Part shown: positions 24,101 to 34,300 of the stretch, piece after piece
Layout: each line of letters begins with the position of its first letter
Numbering within the stretch: the stretch's first letter is position 1
From: Nymphaea colorata
Lineage: Eukaryota; Streptophyta; Magnoliopsida; Nymphaeales; Nymphaeaceae
Reading direction: 5' to 3'
DNA length: 64,000 bases
Assembly (NCBI RefSeq): GCF_008831285.2
Contig: NC_045138.2
Location: 2,954,143-3,018,142 of the forward strand
Program-made: the position numbers and the translations under genes
The notes under the pieces: generated by a model
Seen by the model: only the letters and a program-made list of their open reading frames with translations
Database searches by the model: none
Told to the model about the DNA's origin: nothing

Positions 24101-27100
24101 ACTGTTCGTTAGGGCACAGGGTCATGAGGGTGGGAGGCTGGGAGCAAACCCCATCAGATTTGCTGTCAAGCTTGCTAGCGGTGATGGCCACCCAACAAGG
24201 GCATTGTCACTTGGCGGCATGGTGGCGGTGGCAATCAACAACATTAGGGCGACGGGCAGCATGGGCGAGGGTGTTTAGTGCTTTTCTGTAGTGTAAGGCC
24301 ATGGCAGGTGGATGGATTTTGAGTGGCAGTAGCAGGTGGGAGATGGTGATGTCATCCTAGTGATGATGCCCTTGAAGCTTAGCAGCCATGTGGGTGGCGG
24401 ATGGAGCAGCAAAGATTTGAAGGGAACTGTTGAGCATAAGGGGCAAAACTAGGTTCACCTTCGTAATGGCGTCCTCTTCATTGGACGATTCGGCACCAAG
24501 TTAGGTATAGCTGATAGTGTCAGGGTAGGTTGGATCTTGCAAACATCGGTGAAAGATTGCAACAGGGTTTGCGAAAGCTGCAAACCACTAGTTCGAACAT
24601 TAGTGTCGGATACCTCAGAGGCTGACACACCTGTTTGAAACTTGAAGCCTGCAGGCTACCGAGTTTGTTGTTAATTCAAACAATCTTGTGTCGACACTCC
24701 TGCCTTGATCACTGTCGTTGCAGAGTCGGCAGGGCATCATCTTGGGTGACTCTAATCTTCTCCTCATCCTTGCCAGTGGGTTTCCAATGCCGACCAAAGT
24801 TGGTTGTTGTCTTCTCCACTATCCAGATCAGCCATGCTTGGCGAGGCTGCCCCTTGATTCTACCTTAGGATGAGCTTCCATCTCATGCTATGCTTGTTCA
24901 TTGAAAATTTCGCTGTCACTTTCATCATTCTTTTCTAATTTCTTACAGTAGCATCAAAATGTTCTCCTATGCTTGTCATGATCTTGCTCACTGTCATCAA
25001 TAGCTTCAATATTCGTATAGAACTCACCATTAATTGTTCATTTTATTTCCAATAACAGGATTGTCCTTTGCTTTATGCGCCATCACGAGGAATGATGAAA
25101 AACCGAGGCTCTAATTACTAATCTGACGGTGATTAGACTAGGGGTTCTCTCCCCACAGAGAACTATGAATTAAACAAAGAATGGAACAGACAAAAAGTAG
25201 AACACAAATTGCACGAGGGGGAACCAAATAGGAAGCAGAAAATTAACCATAAGAATATTAGGATTTCATTAAATCTTCACCAACCCCAAAAGAATCACAT
25301 GTTCATCTTTAATGGGTCTTTTCTAACTACATTGGATCTCGGATCTACTATTGAAATATAAGGTCCAAGCTCTACCCAATAAATAAAACAAATAAAGAAC
25401 CAAGTGAATAAATCAAATAATAGGGACCCAACATGGATCCAATCTAAATCTAATATGAAATGAACTGCTCCTGTATCATTGCATTATTTGTCATTTATAT
25501 TAGCAACTTGACCTATCGACCAGGTGTATTATAGTGGGTTAGGCTGCTCGTCTCTGTGCCACAGTTCTTGAACTTGGTTGTCAACCAATAAACATGCCAA
25601 ACTGCTGAATGGCTCTAACATGCAGGTTTTTTGAGCTGAAAAAGCTTCATGGCATCGATGATGAGAAGCAATCATCTGCAACTGCAGGATCTCAAAAAAT
25701 GGCTTCTGGTCTGATGTGTAAGAACTAAGAACCCAAAGGCATGGCTGCATATTCTCATTTACAAGAGGATTTTGTTTGATGGATTGTGGCCTACATGCAG
25801 CAATTACTCTGAAATGTATTGGAGCCTCTATCAACGAGAAGCCGCCTCTAACTAAGAAACTTCCTGCTACAACCACAGTATCCATGACACTTCTTAGAAA
25901 GTTTTTTTTATCCTATCTTCTGAATGTCACTGAGGTTTTTAATTATTCAAGAATATGATGCAGGTGGGAAAGCTGATGGTTCTTTGCATCAGTTTTTTTA
26001 AGCTGAAAGCTGTAAAGCCTAGATTGTTTCTTCAAGAAGAGGTATGGAGTTTACTAGCACAATGTTTTTTCCTTAGTTTCCCTCTAGAAATTTGAAATAC
26101 TTTATAGGAGAAATGGAGGTGTATGGTGTGGATATACAACACATACACATTTAGGCACATTATTTCTCTTCTAGCATATCTAACTTCTAGAAAAAAAAAA
26201 AAATTGGATAAAAGGAAAATATCACCATTATGGATAATTAATAATTAGCCAGCCATGAATTCAGTGCACAACATGGATATTTATGACCTGCCTTGGAAAA
26301 CTGAATCTCTAGATGGGTTCATGGATCAGTTTGCTAAGGGCCCATAAATGCAGAGCAATTTGCTTACAATATGGCAGTTGATATTAAGGATGTCAATGGA
26401 TTGGATTAAAATTAGATAACCCTTAGCGGTATCCACTTTTTCATATATTCATGTATTCAGATTCGAATATGAACAAAAAAAAAATCACTTGAATCCGGTT
26501 GTGAAATCTAATTTGCAATTCAAATCCAATCCGAATCCAATTTTTACATACATATCTAAGTATGAATTTTGAAACGAATCTAGCTGGTTTTCAAAATGTA
26601 AGAGCATTGGATATACAATATTTATTTAAAAAATAAATCTGATGTGAATTTGAATCTGATCATATATTTGAATATAAATCTAAATCCGATCTGATGACAT
26701 TTCTTAAATCTGAATTTGATATGATTTTTTAAATTTGATATTAAATTGTTTTCCATATCTGATTTTTCGGAATGGTATGGTTTGATATTTGATTGAAATC
26801 AGATATATTGACATTCCTAATTGATTTGCATGCATAGGAGTTGTGATTTACACTACATGTATTGTTTCTAAGGTTGCATGAGAGAGAGAGAGCTGAAAAC
26901 TTGGATTGGAGCAGTATTGAACAGTTTCCACTAATAGTGACTAGCTTTTCCAGTCTTCTTCATTCCCTCTTTAAACAGTAGGATGTTTCGATGCACTTCA
27001 AACATATTATGGTGAAACTTTTATGTTTCTCCATATGGGTGTTTGGATCCCGAACTAAATGAAGTGTCCAGTTACTCTCGAGGTATACTCACTTTTAATT

Positions 27101-27225
27101 CGAGGAATACTGTGATTGTGCAGGGCCGAGCAACGCCTTTGTTGCTTGATGATGACATGGAATCTTTGGCTGACCTTCGACTTCCAAGCAATGGGGGTAC
27201 CATTTTGGTTGATGAAGAAGTTTAA
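18129..27225 (+). CDS. PFI: tubulin-folding cofactor E (TBCE)
   Basis: Chaperone that, with cofactors C and D, assembles and releases native alpha/beta-tubulin dimers; the Arabidopsis orthologue is PFIFFERLING, needed for microtubules and cytokinesis. Fifteen exons: 18129-18432, 18921-19091, 20845-20891, 21380-21526, 21604-21678, 21830-21951, 22051-22169, 22247-22308, 22470-22577, 22658-22692, 23013-23081, 25626-25717, 25801-25877, 25964-26041, 27124-27225; 535 aa, close to the family norm. Domains are an N-terminal CAP-Gly domain (about residues 8-75; GTWVGVDWDNGNGKHDG, which binds tubulin tails), leucine-rich repeats (about 155-385; LDLTGN, LEVLDLTNNRM, LRLSKNNL, VRLSDNPI), and a C-terminal ubiquitin-like domain (about 451-535; ITLKCIGASI to ILVDEEV). 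The start has a good context (GCCATGT). Exon 10 is only 35 bases and begins GTGAGT right after its acceptor. Intron 11 is swollen by two LTR-derived insertions. The frame is intact throughout. Confidence 0.95.
23173..23362. mobile_element. solo LTR / TRIM-type element with perfect target-site duplication
   Basis: A 190-bp unit starts TGTAACACCCC and ends GGGTTGTTATA, so the ends are near-inverted (TGTAACA against TGTTATA). It is flanked by identical 5-bp direct repeats TTTGG at 23168-23172 and 23363-23367. Inside is TTTAGTCCCGTATCGAAGA, close to the TTAGTCCCACATCGG word of plant TRIM elements such as Cassandra. No second copy or internal region lies beside it, so it is best read as a solo LTR left by recombination. 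It sits in intron 11 of the cofactor E gene. Orientation is tentative. Confidence 0.8.
23446..23789 (-). repeat. LTR, distal copy (3' LTR if the element is minus strand)
   Basis: Begins TGATTGGAGG and ends CATGTGTCA on the plus strand. It shares long collinear words with 25130-25478, including GGTCTTTTCTAACTACATTG and CAATCTAAATCTAATATGAA. Numerous substitutions and small indels separate the copies, so the insertion is not recent. Confidence 0.75.
25130..25478 (-). repeat. LTR, proximal copy (5' LTR if the element is minus strand)
   Basis: Partner of 23446-23789. Begins TGATTAGACT and ends CCTGTATCA on the plus strand. The degraded primer-binding site lies directly outside its left edge at 25108-25121. 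Confidence 0.75.
26430..26830. repeat. diverged repeat rich in AATCCGAATCC-type words
   Basis: Many near-copies of AATCCAATCCGAATCC, GAATCTGAT and AAATCCGATCTGAT in intron 14 of the cofactor E gene. A similar vocabulary recurs at about 60900-61330. Probably an old dispersed element; boundaries are not defined. Confidence 0.45.
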
Positions 27226-28395
27226 GCATTTTGAAATCATTCACTGTGAACATCTAGTCATCCAAATAGAGCGGATGCTTAGAAACGAGGGACAAAAAAC
27301 TTCAGAACGATCAGTCCAAATTTTGCGGAAGAAACAATGTCTGGTTGTAAAGCTGAAAAGTTAGAACTTCAGACTCATTGGGACGACCTTGTTGTTCATT
27401 GTTACATTTCAAATTGAGGAACTGGTACCATTTAATTTCATCCATCCGAGTTTGGAAAGGTCCTCTTAATTGCAGATATTAAATGGCTACAAAATCTCAG
27501 GATCCATCACATGGGTTGGTAAGTTTTGGTTGAAGGTTAGAAATTGACATAGATGGGTAAAGCCTTTGTGGGACATTAAATAAAATATTTTTGCCACGGG
27601 CTAGTGTAGGTCTTAGTGAAGGTCCTACCCTCACAGTATTGCACCGGCATGTCACTGCCCAGGAGAGGCTGTCAGCAATAAATTAAGAAAAGACATTACT
27701 TGACCAGAAGAAAGTTGCAGTACAACTCAGATTGAGATGAAAACATTATTTTCCTGCCTCGCAAACTTAGCACGGATAGGAGAAGTATACTTTACCCAAA
27801 ACCTTTTCCTATCCGACAAGGATTCACCAGGAATTTTGTCATCAAAACAGAATGTTGCATTAGAGGCTGTGAAGCGTAGCCGCCAAATATGCCTTGCTGT
27901 AAGTTCCAATCCAACCGTCTCGAAATCTACACCAATAGTTCGCAGTGCCCATTTGCAAGAAAACTTGACGTTTTGACACTTATTACAAACAAATAGCGAA
28001 GAAAAAGGAAAGCAAAGAAAAATACCAAACACTCCAAATAAGAAGTGTCAAAGGTTTCCGCCATACGAAGACAGAATTGAAACGTGTACGTAGATTTTGA
28101 ATCAACACAGCCTTCTGAGATGGGAAAAAAGAAAAGGAAAATTTGATCAACCTGCACGCACAAGCACAAGTACAGGCACAGCTATTGGAAAGATCTACAT
28201 AAACGTTATGTAAAGGTACAACGTCAAGGAGTTGACAAGAAATTAAGACGGTAGTAAACTAATGGATTTGTCACTGAACATGTGCAAGGGGCTAGAGGAT
28301 GAGTGTACCGGTACAAAAACACAAACTAGTAGCATGACTCATACTGAACTAACAGAAAAATGACCTCAGTTAAACTGCTTCATGATCCGTATATG
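27226..28395. other. convergent 3' spacer between cofactor E and the KH-protein gene
   Basis: Two genes end toward each other here, so this 1.17 kb should hold both 3' UTRs. No third gene is supported: the roughly 100-codon minus-strand frame at 27727-28032 and the overlapping plus frame lack family features. Confidence 0.6.
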
Positions 28396-31300
28396 TTAGT
28401 GACGACCATACATTTGAGAAGAATCATACTGTCCATATCCAGGTTGAGGAGAGAGGGTTTTGGCATAACCCATTGCCGCATTCCCACCATAACCCCCATA
28501 ACCAGGTTGGGGCGCTGACTGTTGATCATAGCTTGGCGCATTAGCAGTTGGTGGTCCATATCCCTGAGCGTTATTTGTTGGCCCACTATAAGGAGCAGCC
28601 TGCATGTTGGTGTAACTTGCATCTCCATGCGCCTGGTAGCCATAACCAGGATTAGCTGGAGCCTGATGATCACCGTACCCTGGTTGAGATGGGTATTGGC
28701 CATAACCGCCAGCCTGACCAGCTGGCTGTCCGTAGCCAGGGGCGGTAGCAGAACCAACAGGTTGTTGATTGTATCCATCGTTTGTAGGTGGGGCTGTGGC
28801 ATAAGGGTAGGATTGCTGGGGTGGTGCCCCAGATGCATAAGGATAAGGCTGTTGGGATGGCACATTCGATCCATATGCAGGAGGAGCAGAGCCCTGCTGC
28901 GGCACTTCCCCTGGCTGAGCTGCCCTTGGTGGACCATAGGATTGAGGAGCAGGTCCTTGAGACATGTTATCATAGCCTGGTTTATTGTACGGTTCCTGCA
29001 TGTATCCTGATTGAAACCCAGCTTGTGGTGGATACCCTGGTTGAGAACTGGGTTGTTGTCCACCATAAAACTGTTGGGTTGGATTTGCCTTTTCATAACC
29101 TGAGTCTGGATATTGTCCATAGCCTTGTTGGGGCGGCATTGATTGTGAATATGCAGGTGGTTGCCCATAACCAGATCCACCTTGTGCCTGTCCATAATTA
29201 TAACCAACTTGAGATGGCGCAGGAACTGGAGCAGAAGATGGAGGTTCTGTCACATGCCCCCCTTGTGCATAGTAACCATAGCCACCAGCTTGAGGGGGGC
29301 CTTGTGTAGCAGCAGGCCTTTGATCCCAACCTGGATTAAAGCCACCCCTGGGTGGTGGCTGTTGAGAATAACCACCATAACTTTGAGGTGGATATTGAGT
29401 CTGAGATGGGTACGGTCCTCGCCTCTGATAATCGTAACCCATTTGCTGTGCTGGAGGTGGTGGACGAGCACCCCATTGAGGCATAGCTGGAGGCCCACCA
29501 GGGCGATATGCTTGCTGGTTCGCTCCAGCTGGAGCCAGAGGCCTTACAGGAGCCTGAATCACAAGCATGGACTTAGAAAGATAAGTAATGTGTGCTAGCA
29601 AATGGTTGGATGCTGCTTAAGTTAACAGATAAAATCCAAACGGTATAGGCTGTGTTCCCCCTGTCTGATGACAGGTAAGAGGAGGATAATATGCATTGAT
29701 AAAATAAATACTTGGATTCACAAATATGGTTTCAGACAGGAATTACAAACCTCCAAAAATAAATAACCACAGAATTTAAAACAAAAAGTCAGTTAAATGC
29801 TCCATATGAACAAGAACAAAAAAAAGATGCCAGAAATAAGATTGCTCATCCGACCAACTTAGTTCAACAGAACATATAGAGCAAACAAACTGTGATGCAG
29901 ACAATATTCAAATGACATGAAACAAACAAACTGTGATGCATATACCCCCACAGGAAACACCATAAATTTGGATGCAACAAGCATATAACCAGCAATGGAA
30001 TTAGTAGAACAGACATTTACATCACATGACATACCATCGAATTTTACCAAGCAAGCAACGCCATCAGCAATCAGGATACCAATTCAACATATACATCATT
30101 TCTCCCATAACATGTCATGTTAGACCATCAACAAAAGATCTTGAACATCTTTACTGGGAAATAAACAATTACTCTGGAAAACATGCGTCCACCTGCCAGC
30201 AACAGACAGTCTTGGACCAAACATGCTGCAAGCTATGAAATTAAGGTATGCATGGAACACCAAAGTCAATGAACCAAACAGGATAAGGATCTGATCGATG
30301 GCAAAGCTACAGGCCAAGGGAGACATGGAAGCAAAAACATGGGCATGTACATGAACATGCAGAACAATTCTTGACGAAACACTTCATAATCCTGGGATAA
30401 TCCAAGAATTGGCTGCAACCCTATCAGCTCTCTCAATCCATAGTAGCACCCATATCATGCCAATATGTCATATAACTTACAAAAAAGTAGTAGCTTGGCC
30501 TAGACCACAACGTTGATACCCACAATAACTGTATGGAAAAAGAGCCATCAACTTCACGTTACTTGGTGCATGCATTTGAACATCAGGATGGAAGCTAGGC
30601 TTATCAAGAATTTATGACATCACAGTACTAGTTCCAGTACTCAGCTGTGGAGTCTCAAAGTGACCTTACCAATTATGTGCTTTCCTGGACCATAAAGGAC
30701 CCAAGAAGATACCCCTCCTCAACTGATGAGAGTACAAATGGATGTAAAAGACATAAAGCTGGCATGAGTCTCGATGTTGGCTCTCCTACCACATCTGCAT
30801 TATGAAAGCCAACCAATTCGAAGTCCGTGCTTTTAGCATAAATGAATCATGGCAATTAGCATCTGAAACCAAATGTAATATCTTCCCAGACGGATGCATG
30901 TTTTGCATGGGATCACATATGAATACACCACCATCTCAAACGCAAGTGAAAGCCTAGCCTAGCATTTTCTATAACTTCTGTATAAAAATTGGGAGAGAAT
31001 AGCATGTTTTATTTATATCCATATGTTCCCAAGGTTAAAAGGAAAAAAAAATGGAACATGACAGGTTCCTAGCATGAATGAAAATAGATACTTCAACAAC
31101 TGTTCAGAAAACCTAAGACACTCAATTGCCAAACTCATTCTACAAGACGCACAATCACTTGAGCCATTTTAAGGATAGATCCCACAATAAATGCCCTTAA
31201 AAAATTCAAAAAAAAAAACGGCAGCAGAACTTCAAGTACAAGAAAGCACTAAATAGTAAATAGTGAATGAAGGAATTTAAATTAGTTGGATGTGAAAGTT

Positions 31301-34300
31301 GATGATTCCTTAAATAATTTCAATGTGACAAACGGCTACAATTTTTTAAAAGGCAAATACGCCTGACAATTAAGGATATATTGCTTTCAACTGGTGGAAA
31401 AGCAAGTTTCATCTTGAGCAAATGGGTTGACAACAAATGACTCACGAAACACTTTCCAATGTCAAGAAACTTTTATTATTAGGACATCATCCTTGCACCA
31501 CTCCATTGTGAGATGTGCACGAGTGCATATGCATTGTGCATCTATTACAATGATGCTCATCTGGATAACCTTTAGAGTTTAGATTGCTAAGCAATAGAAA
31601 TGCATAGTAGGCATAGTTGGTGATTACCCCAAAAAGCAAAACACAATAATAAGCGAGTAGCAGATATAAAACCCCAATCAATTTGCCCTTCAATAAGAAG
31701 GTCTATGTGCTAGAGTGGGCTAGACCAACTGCTAAGGCTTCATGATCAGAAACTGGGTCATAGTTCCAAGTTCCAAACTATACCATTGAGAAGTTTATGT
31801 GACCCTGAAGAAAGCCGAAGCCAGAAAAAGATATCATCAAGTGATGGACAAAATTCACAACGTTCCATTCACAGACATACTTTTTATGTTTGCACATTTT
31901 TAGCACTTTGCAACAGGTTCCCATCCTACCACTAAGAACAAATAAACAAAAGATAAAAAGTAAATACCCTAACTGACAAGATAAACCCAATCCTGTTATT
32001 TGTTTCTGAAGGTCTAGAACAACATACCTTCCACAGCTTCCATGTAGCCACTTTTCCCATGTTCTGTGGCCGCTGAAGGAACCTATTTAGGTATTGAATA
32101 TGTAAATGACACAAAGGAATGACCTTGACACATCAAATGAGGCCTACAGTCTTCATTCACAACTCAAGGAAGCACAAGCAGTCTTCAACCATTGAATCCT
32201 GTAAGTTTATTTCAGATAGGTCGCATTTTTTAGTAACTATATTTCTAGCTCCGTAATATTTCAGTTTATGCCCCTAACAATTATCTAGATATACCAAGAG
32301 AAATGTATGGTCTAGTAAGGCCACCACAAAAATATATATACTTATGCATCCGGCATGCACCTATATTTTACTTTATGGCTTCTCTTGGCTATGTGGTTCA
32401 ACCAGGGGAGACATCAGGCTGCAAAAAATAATTGAATGATCTTACAGCAGAAACTCTGGGGAAAGAATCCACATGGTGCCCTATAAAACCTGACATAAAA
32501 TATTTAAGTGGTCAAAAAGTTCTACCCTAACAAACATTAGCTGAGTTAAGATCAGATCTCACAATCCTTCCCAGCATATGTAACTAAGAGTATAAAACTT
32601 ACCGCCAAGTTACCAGCCCTCAAAACTTAACTGGTCATAATCTGTGTGCTATCAACTACCTCTAAATGGTTGTCCAATATAGACTTAGTAAAATCAAACA
32701 CCTTAATTCCCCATGCATTTTGGACTTGATAACTGACAAATAAGGCGCTTATAACAAGCAAACTAAAATTTACCAAGTAGCAAATTTTGGAAAAATAAAA
32801 ATGAAATCAGGGCTTCAATATTATGACATGTAAGCCCAATAACATAAACCGCAAAATAAGCAGCTAGCCAATTATCAGAATAGCTAAGCACCAACCCCTA
32901 TGAAGCGACAATGACATAGAACACCTCTAACAAAAGCTGTCACAAAAGCACCAAAACAGCCAGCAACATTAAATGATGAATGCATTGACAAACATCAAAT
33001 CTAAGATACTCTTACACCTAAGAATATAACCCTACACGCGAAAAATAAGTATATATTGAACATGGGCTATCTCTACAAGTGTAAACAAAAGACATTGAAA
33101 GAAATTGAAAATGGTCACAAAAGAAAAGAAGATGCCTTTCTATAGAAAGCAATTAATATGAACACTAAATGACACTCGAGCTAAAGCTAATCTCAAATTT
33201 ATCACAACCACACTAGAAAATTAGAGCAATTAGTGACTGTTATGACTACATCAACGTTTAAGAGCTCCAAAACCTGACCGCTGCTCAGTTTTGCAAGTTC
33301 ATTTCACTATTGTCAAGAAATATGCATCTCATCAAGAATCTCACTTTTCCCTCTGAATCGGCAACTCGCAATATAACATTATTATGCAGGGTAACAACAC
33401 CACTTTTGATTAACCTCCCGATGCGAACTAACATACAAGACCCTCCACAAGAACCAATGAGATGCTAAACTGTGTAACAGTCATTTTCTCTGCCTGCATT
33501 ACATATCTGAAAATAAGACTAACAAAGCTGCAAATATAGAAAGAGAAGGCACACATCAAAAAACATAAAAATGAATCATTATTGTATGCATATTGAGGAG
33601 TATACTTCATCTGTCCAATCATGTGACATCACAAACAGACTTTCATTTCACAGCACAATCTGAAGAGGATCTAGCAGTCCAAAGCCAATAGAAGAAACAG
33701 AGCTCGATCCAACCAACAATCATGCAACAACGTAATTAACTAAAAATGCACTCTAAGCTGCATCCCGTTATTCAGACAGTAGAAGTCAGTGGTAGAAACA
33801 AAGTCTACACTATGCATTAAAAAAAATGAACAACATGGATACAATAGACTAACCTGGTTCATTACAACTTTGATCATATCCCGTGCAGTTTCTATCTGTT
33901 GCTTACTTCCAGTTACTCGTATAGTTCTTTCTTTGGACACATCACCCTCAGGGAGGTGTTGAGGAACTAACTGGTGAAGGAAAGATGCTTATTCAGGACT
34001 TTAATTTATCTATAATGACATAATAAGTTAATAACTATTGTTACAGAAAAATTTTAGAGCAACTTACCTGAATGCGAGCCCCAGACCTGGTCTGAAGACT
34101 CTTAATTGTTTCCCCACCTTTACCAATAATCAGGCCAACCTGGCACAGCATTTTAATTAATGACACACAGATTTAGGAAGATGGATAGGAAGCATCTACA
34201 GATCTCATGGATCAATAAGGAAGGTTTCTAATACCTTATCATTAGGCACTTGAATCTGAAGTTGTTCTCCACCATTCTGCGCGACAGCAAAACCCCGAGC

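Larger units (their letters stand above)
23446..25478 (-). mobile_element. gutted non-autonomous LTR retrotransposon
   Basis: Two direct repeats of about 345 bp bracket a 1.34-kb interior without a usable gag or pol frame. Read on the minus strand, the 25130-25478 repeat is the 5' LTR. It is followed within 10 bases by TAGTAATTAGAGCC (25108-25121), a degraded match to the Copia tRNA-Met primer site TGGTATCAGAGCC. Repeats run TG...CA. Flanks share TGCA (left GATGCA, right TTGCAT), so the target duplication is only approximate. The interior is locally GC-rich (about 24050-24280) with no recognised protein. It lies in cofactor E intron 11, 83 bp after the solo LTR. Confidence 0.7.

Noticed and set aside
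23787-24291. Frames of 69-134 codons inside the LTR element
   Set aside because: No gag, protease, integrase or reverse transcriptase motif (no zinc knuckle, no YxDD), so treated as non-coding interior.
28522-29598. Plus-strand frames of 145-173 codons over the KH-protein tail
   Set aside because: Shadows of a Y/G/P/Q-rich repeat-like coding exon; the minus-strand frame has splice support, a known family tail and phase agreement.
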